From positions 1-48,165 of the forward strand of contig WQXU01000019.1 in NCBI GenBank assembly GCA_009781635.1: a DNA stretch of 48,165 nucleotides, in the 5' to 3' direction. This document shows positions 44,939 through 48,165 of this stretch, piece by piece. The translations under genes and the position numbers were made by a program. Source of the DNA: Treponema sp. Its GTDB lineage: Bacteria > Spirochaetota > Spirochaetia > Treponematales > Breznakiellaceae. The number at the start of each line of letters is the position of its first letter. Positions within the stretch are counted from its first letter, which is position 1. Below the pieces are notes generated by a model. It saw nothing but the letters and a program-made list of their open reading frames with translations, was not told where the DNA came from and did not search any database.

Positions 44939-46375
44939 ATGTCAAATAATGAAGTGCTTGTTTCTGTCAGGAAATTCTTTTTACAAGAGCAGAACAAAAA
45001 CAAGGAAAAAGAAATCATTAAAATCATGCTGCAGGAAAATATTTCAGTTGTCTGCGTAAACCGTGAACAACAAAAAAAACGCCTTATGCCGTTTAATTCC
45101 CTTTACGGAAGCGGAACCAGTTTCTGGCTGCAAAAACATAGTTGGGATTATTTTATTTCCGAAAAAGATAAACAGAAAATAGAAGAATTAACAAATAATT
45201 CGCCTGTTGTTCTAAATGCAGGTGCTTATTCAAAGTCGCCGGAAGTGGTTGTAGTACAGCAAGCAGAAATTTCAGAAAACAATGCCATGCAGAAAGATGA
45301 TAATTCAGATACATTGTCAAGCGGTTCTAAAGAAGTGCAGGATATAAATAATCATGCTAATAAAATTAATAAGCTTATTGAAAACAAAACAAACGATCCA
45401 AAAGTAATATCCAACGTGCTGGTTAATGCTGTAAATGATACTGCCGCTATAAATCAAAATATTATGATGGATGCAGCGCAATATTCGGACAGCGAAGCAA
45501 AAAATCTTACGCAGAATATGGTTAATTCAACCATGGCTATGGTTAAGGCTTCTTTGTCTATTCCAATGGAAGGTGTTTCTCAGGATGAATTAATAAATTC
45601 CCTGGCAGAAAGAAGCCAGAATCCTATAATGAAACACATGATTAGATCATATACACAGGGCATTGCATTTTTTGAATATTTCAACAGGCTTATGTCTTCA
45701 TCTTATGTAATTGCAAAATTACGGATAGAGTTTAAGAAAAAATATCTTCCGTTGTATACAACGCTGTTGCCGCATTTTGATCATAGTCAGCTGACGCTTG
45801 AAAGAGTTTTTAACGGGGGCTTACGCGAAATCCCGCCGCATTTAATTAATAACTGGTCAGCAGGATTATTACTCCACGATGTAGGAAAAAAAACCAATAT
45901 AGAATACAAGGAAGGTGAAAATAACTATGATCATAAAGCCGCAATCGATCATGTAAGATTTGGAATGTCTTCTATTATAAATAAAACAAATTATTGCAAG
46001 GAAGCTGCTTTTATTACAGGTTATCATCACGATTATTACGGGAACAATGGCAGTTATGGCATATATTCCTCTTATTTAAATAACTTTAGGAAAAAATATC
46101 CCGGTAAATTTCAGGATTTTTGTATTGGTTTTGAACTTGAAAATTTGGTTAAATGCGAGGTTCTTGCTTATTTTCCCGCTAAAGTATTGGAAATTATTGA
46201 TACATATGACAGCCTTACCGACACAAGCCGTGTTAGCAGCAAAATATTAAGTCATAATGAAGCCATTGATACAATGTGGAATCTGTATATTATTAGATAT
46301 CGCAGGCTTGATCCTATTCTATTTGATATTTTTGTGAAATTCAGGAACGCAAAAGAATATTTTAAATACGGTTAA
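44939..46375 (+). CDS. HD-GYP-like phosphohydrolase with long N-terminal region
   Basis: 478 residues. Residues 1-240 are poorly conserved and Asn/Gln-rich with no membrane segment. Residues ~245-470 form an HD domain: 'LLLHDVGKK' (His313-Asp314), a second His at 'DHVRFG', 'GYHHDYYGN' (H363, H364, D365) and 'IDTYDSLTD'. The pattern is that of HD-GYP cyclic di-GMP phosphodiesterases, but the GYP tripeptide is not clean, so substrate specificity is open. GAAGAGG lies before the ATG. The gene is separated by 79 bases from the hybrid kinase and followed by a strong terminator. Confidence 0.82.
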   Translation: MSNNEVLVSVRKFFLQEQNKNKEKEIIKIMLQENISVVCVNREQQKKRLMPFNSLYGSGTSFWLQKHSWDYFISEKDKQKIEELTNNSPVVLNAGAYSKSPEVVVVQQAEISENNAMQKDDNSDTLSSGSKEVQDINNHANKINKLIENKTNDPKVISNVLVNAVNDTAAINQNIMMDAAQYSDSEAKNLTQNMVNSTMAMVKASLSIPMEGVSQDELINSLAERSQNPIMKHMIRSYTQGIAFFEYFNRLMSSSYVIAKLRIEFKKKYLPLYTTLLPHFDHSQLTLERVFNGGLREIPPHLINNWSAGLLLHDVGKKTNIEYKEGENNYDHKAAIDHVRFGMSSIINKTNYCKEAAFITGYHHDYYGNNGSYGIYSSYLNNFRKKYPGKFQDFCIGFELENLVKCEVLAYFPAKVLEIIDTYDSLTDTSRVSSKILSHNEAIDTMWNLYIIRYRRLDPILFDIFVKFRNAKEYFKYG

Positions 46376-46425
46376 CACTAAGGTATTCATGTCTGCGGTG
46401 TCGTGTGTAAAAATTTTTATAAGGT

Positions 46426-46452
46426 GATGGCTGAAAGGCTGCCGTCTTTTTT
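46426..46452 (+). terminator. Intrinsic terminator after the HD-GYP-like gene
   Basis: GATGGC (46426-46431) pairs with GCCGTC (46441-46446) including one G-T pair, with a 9-base loop, followed by TTTTTT (46447-46452). It lies 51 bases after the stop codon and separates the signalling block from the Rpn locus. Confidence 0.68.
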
Positions 46453-46522
46453 ATGTAAATTATACATTGAATTATTATTCATTTTCACTAAAGCGCCACG
46501 CACGGCTGCGCCATATATACAT

Positions 46523-46542
46523 GAACCTTTTTATGAAGGTTC
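46523..46542 (+). promoter_or_regulatory. Hairpin in the leader of the Rpn gene
   Basis: GAACCTT (46523-46529) and AAGGTTC (46536-46542) form a perfect 7-base stem with a 6-base loop, followed by cagctttttctt. It ends 12 bases before AAGAGG, the ribosome binding site of the Rpn gene. It could attenuate read-through or occlude the start site. Confidence 0.45.
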
Positions 46543-46565
46543 CAGCTTTTTCTTAAGAGGTATAT

Positions 46566-47507
46566 ATGGACTCAAATGTAAACAGGAAACACAAAAGCAG
46601 CGTTTTTTCTACCCTGTTTTCCAATCCGGAAGTTTTAAGAGAGGTTTATTCAGCCATCGAAGGAGTCGACATTCCGCCGGATGCAATCATCGACATCAAC
46701 ACCTTATCCGATGCAATCTACATGAATCAGATTAACGATATCTCCTTCACTATCAATGATCGTATTGTAGTGTTAATCGAACACCAGTCAACTATAAACA
46801 ACAATGTCCCTGTCAGGCTGCTGATGTATATTGGGCGTGTTTACGAAAAAATTCTTGAGCAGGATAATTTATATCAGAGAAAACTTGTAAAAATCCCCAC
46901 GCCGGAGTTTATCGTTTTATATAACGGCAAGGAGCCTTATCCTGAATATAATCAGCTAAAGCTATCCGACGCTTTTAAGGATATAGAAGACTTAAAGTTG
47001 ATAAAAGGAAGCGGCCTTCCTCTGGAGCTTGTGGTACATGTATACAACATCAACCACGGCTGTAATCCGCAGATACTGGCAAAAAGCAAGATGCTGGACA
47101 GTTACAGTATATTCATATCCATGATATGGGAGTATAATAAGGAATTATCGCTTGATGAATCTATGAAAGCTGCGATAAAATACTGCATAGAAAATGGCAT
47201 TCTAGGGGATTTTCTTAGAATACACGGTTCGGAGGTAATAAATATGCTGTTTGAAGAAATAAGTGTTGAGAGGCTTGGAGCCATTCGATATAAAGAAGGC
47301 CGGGAAGACGGCATAGAAGAAGGCATAGAGAAAGGCCGTGAAGAAGGTAGAGAAGAAGGCAGAGAAGAAGAAAGACTAGTTATTGCTCGTAACTTGCTTG
47401 CAAAAGGTTCTGCTTTAGAATTTGTTTCCGGGATAACCGGGCTCTCCGTGGAAGAAATTAAAAGTCGTTTAACGCAGACAACAAGCTCTGGTATGAAATC
47501 TGAATAG
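46566..47507 (+). CDS. rpn: Rpn-family PD-(D/E)XK nuclease (toxin candidate)
   Basis: 313 residues. The N-terminal ~220 residues match the Rpn / PD-(D/E)XK transposase-like family: 'LSDAIYMNQINDISFTINDR' (in parts) with D58, then 'VVLIEHQST' with E72 and Q74, then 'RLLMYIGRVYEKIL' and 'TPEFIVLYNGKEPYPE'. The C-terminal part (from Met227) has the family's charged four-residue repeats (GRED, GIEE, GIEK, GREE) and ends 'SVEEIKSRLTQTTSSGMKSE'. In E. coli, full-length Rpn (RpnL) is a toxic DNase in phage defence, blocked by a small protein (RpnS) made from the 3' end of the same gene. AAGAGG lies five bases before the ATG. The 3' part is repeated twice downstream. Confidence 0.9.
   Translation: MDSNVNRKHKSSVFSTLFSNPEVLREVYSAIEGVDIPPDAIIDINTLSDAIYMNQINDISFTINDRIVVLIEHQSTINNNVPVRLLMYIGRVYEKILEQDNLYQRKLVKIPTPEFIVLYNGKEPYPEYNQLKLSDAFKDIEDLKLIKGSGLPLELVVHVYNINHGCNPQILAKSKMLDSYSIFISMIWEYNKELSLDESMKAAIKYCIENGILGDFLRIHGSEVINMLFEEISVERLGAIRYKEGREDGIEEGIEKGREEGREEGREEERLVIARNLLAKGSALEFVSGITGLSVEEIKSRLTQTTSSGMKSE
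47244..47507 (+). CDS. Internal RpnS-like ORF (candidate antitoxin within rpn)
   Basis: An in-frame ATG at 47244 (Met227 of the Rpn protein) is preceded by GGAGG at 47231-47235 with an 8-base gap, a better ribosome binding site than many true starts in this window. Translation from it gives 87 residues, MLFEEISVERLG to the common end. The position corresponds to the RpnS start known from E. coli Rpn genes. Two downstream stand-alone copies begin at exactly the same codon, which supports this ATG being used. Not proven without expression data. Confidence 0.65.
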   Translation: MLFEEISVERLGAIRYKEGREDGIEEGIEKGREEGREEGREEERLVIARNLLAKGSALEFVSGITGLSVEEIKSRLTQTTSSGMKSE

Positions 47508-47521
47508 ATGAGGTAATAAAT

Positions 47522-47797
47522 ATGCTGTTTGAAGAAATAAGTGTTGAGAGGCTTGGAGCCATTCGATATAAGGAAGGCCGGGAGGACGGCATTGAAGAAG
47601 GCATAGAGAAAGGCATAGAGAAAGGCATAGAGAAAGGCATAGAGAAAGGCCGTGAGGAAGGCCTTGAGGAAGGCATAGAGAAAGGCAAGGAAGAGGTTAG
47701 GAAGGAAGTTTTTGAATTAATGGCTCAGGGGCTATCTGTAGAAGAAATTAAAAGTCGTTTAACGCAGACAACAAGCTCTGGTATGAAATCGGAATAG
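47522..47797 (+). CDS. Stand-alone RpnS-like protein, copy 2
   Basis: 91 residues, lacking the nuclease domain. It starts MLFEEISVERLGAIRYKEG like the internal ORF. It then has ten four-residue units (GRED GIEE, four GIEK, GREE GLEE GIEK GKEE), followed by 'VRKEVFELMAQG' and 'LSVEEIKSRL'. GAGG lies eight bases before the ATG. If the RpnS model applies, it would bind the Rpn nuclease or related proteins from other loci through the repeat helix. The tract of ggcatagagaaa units makes its length easily variable. Confidence 0.78.
   Translation: MLFEEISVERLGAIRYKEGREDGIEEGIEKGIEKGIEKGIEKGREEGLEEGIEKGKEEVRKEVFELMAQGLSVEEIKSRLTQTTSSGMKSE
47600..47647 (+). repeat. Four perfect 12-base repeats (ggcatagagaaa)
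   Basis: Four identical 12-base units in a row encode GIEK four times in copy 2. Copies 1 and 3 have one such unit each. The whole-codon length means slippage or recombination changes the protein in steps of four residues without breaking the frame. Confidence 0.9.
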
Positions 47798-47811
47798 ATG
47801 AGGTAATAAAT

Positions 47812-48039
47812 ATGCTGTTTGAAGAAATAAGTGTTGAGAGGCTTGGAGCCATTCGATATAAGGAAGGCCGGGAGGACGGCATTGAAGAAGGCATAGAGAA
47901 AGGCCGTGAGAAAGGTATAGAGAAAGGCAAGGAAGAGGTTAGGAAGGAAGTTTTTGAATTAATGGCTCAAGGGCTATCCGTGGAAGAAATTAAAAGTCGT
48001 TTAACGCAGACAACAAGCTCTGGTATGAAATCGGAATAG
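47812..48039 (+). CDS. Stand-alone RpnS-like protein, copy 3
   Basis: 75 residues, with the same start and end as copy 2 but only six four-residue units (GRED GIEE GIEK GREK GIEK GKEE). The segment after the repeats ('VRKEVFELMAQG') is the same as in copy 2 and differs from the longer one in rpn itself. GAGG lies eight bases before the ATG. It is followed after four bases by the end of an IS66-type element. Confidence 0.75.
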   Translation: MLFEEISVERLGAIRYKEGREDGIEEGIEKGREKGIEKGKEEVRKEVFELMAQGLSVEEIKSRLTQTTSSGMKSE

Positions 48040-48043
48040 ATGA

Positions 48044-48165
48044 GTAACCGTCAAACCAAGCGGAGAAAACCCATCATTTTGTAAAAAAGCAGAGAATAAA
48101 ATTTTAAGATTTAAAAATATTCCAAGGAAGTAGTTTGTCCCAATCTTCGGGTGTTTGAGCATAAG
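48044..48165 (-). mobile_element. IS66-family insertion sequence, one end (partial)
   Basis: The sequence from 48044 begins GTAACCGTCAAACCAAGCGG, consistent with the GTAA-type terminal inverted repeats of IS66 elements. On the minus strand the last bases of the window encode a transposase C-terminus. The element continues beyond the window. The preceding 8 bases, atagatga (48036-48043), are the candidate target-site duplication. Confidence 0.62.
48104..48165 (-). CDS. IS66-family transposase, C-terminal end (partial)
   Basis: Reading leftward from the window edge gives YAQTPEDWDKLLPWNIFKS and a stop at 48106-48104. The 'LLPWN' ending matches the C-terminal element of IS66 TnpC transposases. 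Only 19 codons are visible, so the call rests on this motif plus the IS-like end 60 bases beyond the stop. Confidence 0.65.
   Translation of the reverse strand, partial: YAQTPEDWDKLLPWNIFKS

Larger units (their letters stand above)
47232..48043 (+). repeat. Three tandem copies of the rpn 3' end
   Basis: Unit 1 at 47232-47509 (inside rpn), unit 2 at 47510-47799 and unit 3 at 47800-48043 each begin with GAGGTAATAAATATGCTG (or its equivalent) and end after gaatagatga. The periods are 278 and 290 bases. The flanks are nearly identical; the differences are in the repeat tract and in the segment after it. The array stops at the IS66-type end at 48044. Confidence 0.92.

Noticed and set aside
46408-46419. 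TAAAAATTTTTA palindrome as an operator
   Set aside because: A simple A/T run of this kind is common in such AT-rich gaps, and nothing else supports a binding site.
47102-47930. Antisense ORFs across the Rpn repeats (Met-Pro-Ser-rich translations)
   Set aside because: They are shadows of the Glu/Gly/Lys repeat codons on the plus strand, with no ribosome binding sites and repetitive MPSS-type sequence.
47510-48043. Repeats at the right end as a CRISPR array
   Set aside because: The units are ~240-290 bases, coding and in frame, with no short direct repeats separated by unique spacers and no cas genes.

Overview
The window looks like a chromosomal segment of a host-associated spirochaete close to Treponema. 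This is an inference from gene content: a LolCDE-type lipoprotein exporter, many lipoproteins with loose lipoboxes, CheW, an LptD-like protein directly after uvrA, and several 'conserved hypothetical' periplasmic proteins of treponemal style. Coding is dense, with many 4-17 base overlaps and several TTG starts.

Layout. (1) 1-480: the 3' end of 23S rRNA, a spacer with an unusual multi-hairpin element, and 5S rRNA. (2) 484-1448, minus strand: two small accessory genes, one SMI1/KNR4-like. (3) 1743-13085, plus strand: an RlpA/SPOR protein, CheW, a DegT-like protein without the PLP lysine, NAD kinase, RecN, a conserved hypothetical, a heterodimeric ABC exporter and a periplasmic protein. (4) 25121-13095, minus strand: uvrA, lptD-like, phoH, a 7TM-HD phosphodiesterase, ybeY, corC and a TPR protein, nearly all overlapping or closely spaced. 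(5) 25275-33299, plus strand: prfB with a programmed +1 frameshift, a PEGA lipoprotein, ftsY, a conserved hypothetical and lolC-lolD-lolE. (6) 40668-33285, minus strand: a seven-bladed WD40 lipoprotein, acyl-CoA synthetase, a beta-rich exported protein, a metallophosphoesterase, hisS, a small lipoprotein and icd with a possible leaderless promoter. (7) 40832-46375, plus strand: a signalling block of a stand-alone receiver, a DAGK-like protein with GGNGT instead of GGDGT, a large hybrid histidine kinase with receiver and Hpt, and an HD-GYP-like protein, closed by a terminator. (8) 46566-48165: an accessory locus.

The accessory locus at the right end is the most interesting part. It begins with an Rpn-family (PD-(D/E)XK, 'recombination-promoting nuclease') gene. 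The C-terminal part of this gene can be translated on its own from an internal ATG preceded by GGAGG. That same part is then repeated twice downstream as free-standing small ORFs, each with its own GAGG and ATG and with a different number of four-residue repeats. Rpn proteins in E. coli are known toxins held in check by an intragenic small C-terminal protein (RpnL/RpnS). The window therefore appears to show a toxin followed by an array of duplicated, diverging antitoxins. The array is cut at its right edge by the end of an IS66-family element, whose transposase C-terminus is visible in the last 62 bases.

Functions by group: DNA repair (RecN, UvrA), translation and ribosome maturation (PrfB, HisRS, YbeY, possibly PhoH), envelope biogenesis (LolCDE, LptD-like, RlpA/SPOR, FtsY), nucleotide and lipid signalling (NAD kinase, 7TM-HD, DAGK-like, hybrid kinase, HD-GYP-like) and central metabolism (Icd, acyl-CoA synthetase). 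All calls come from reading the sequence; no database search was run.
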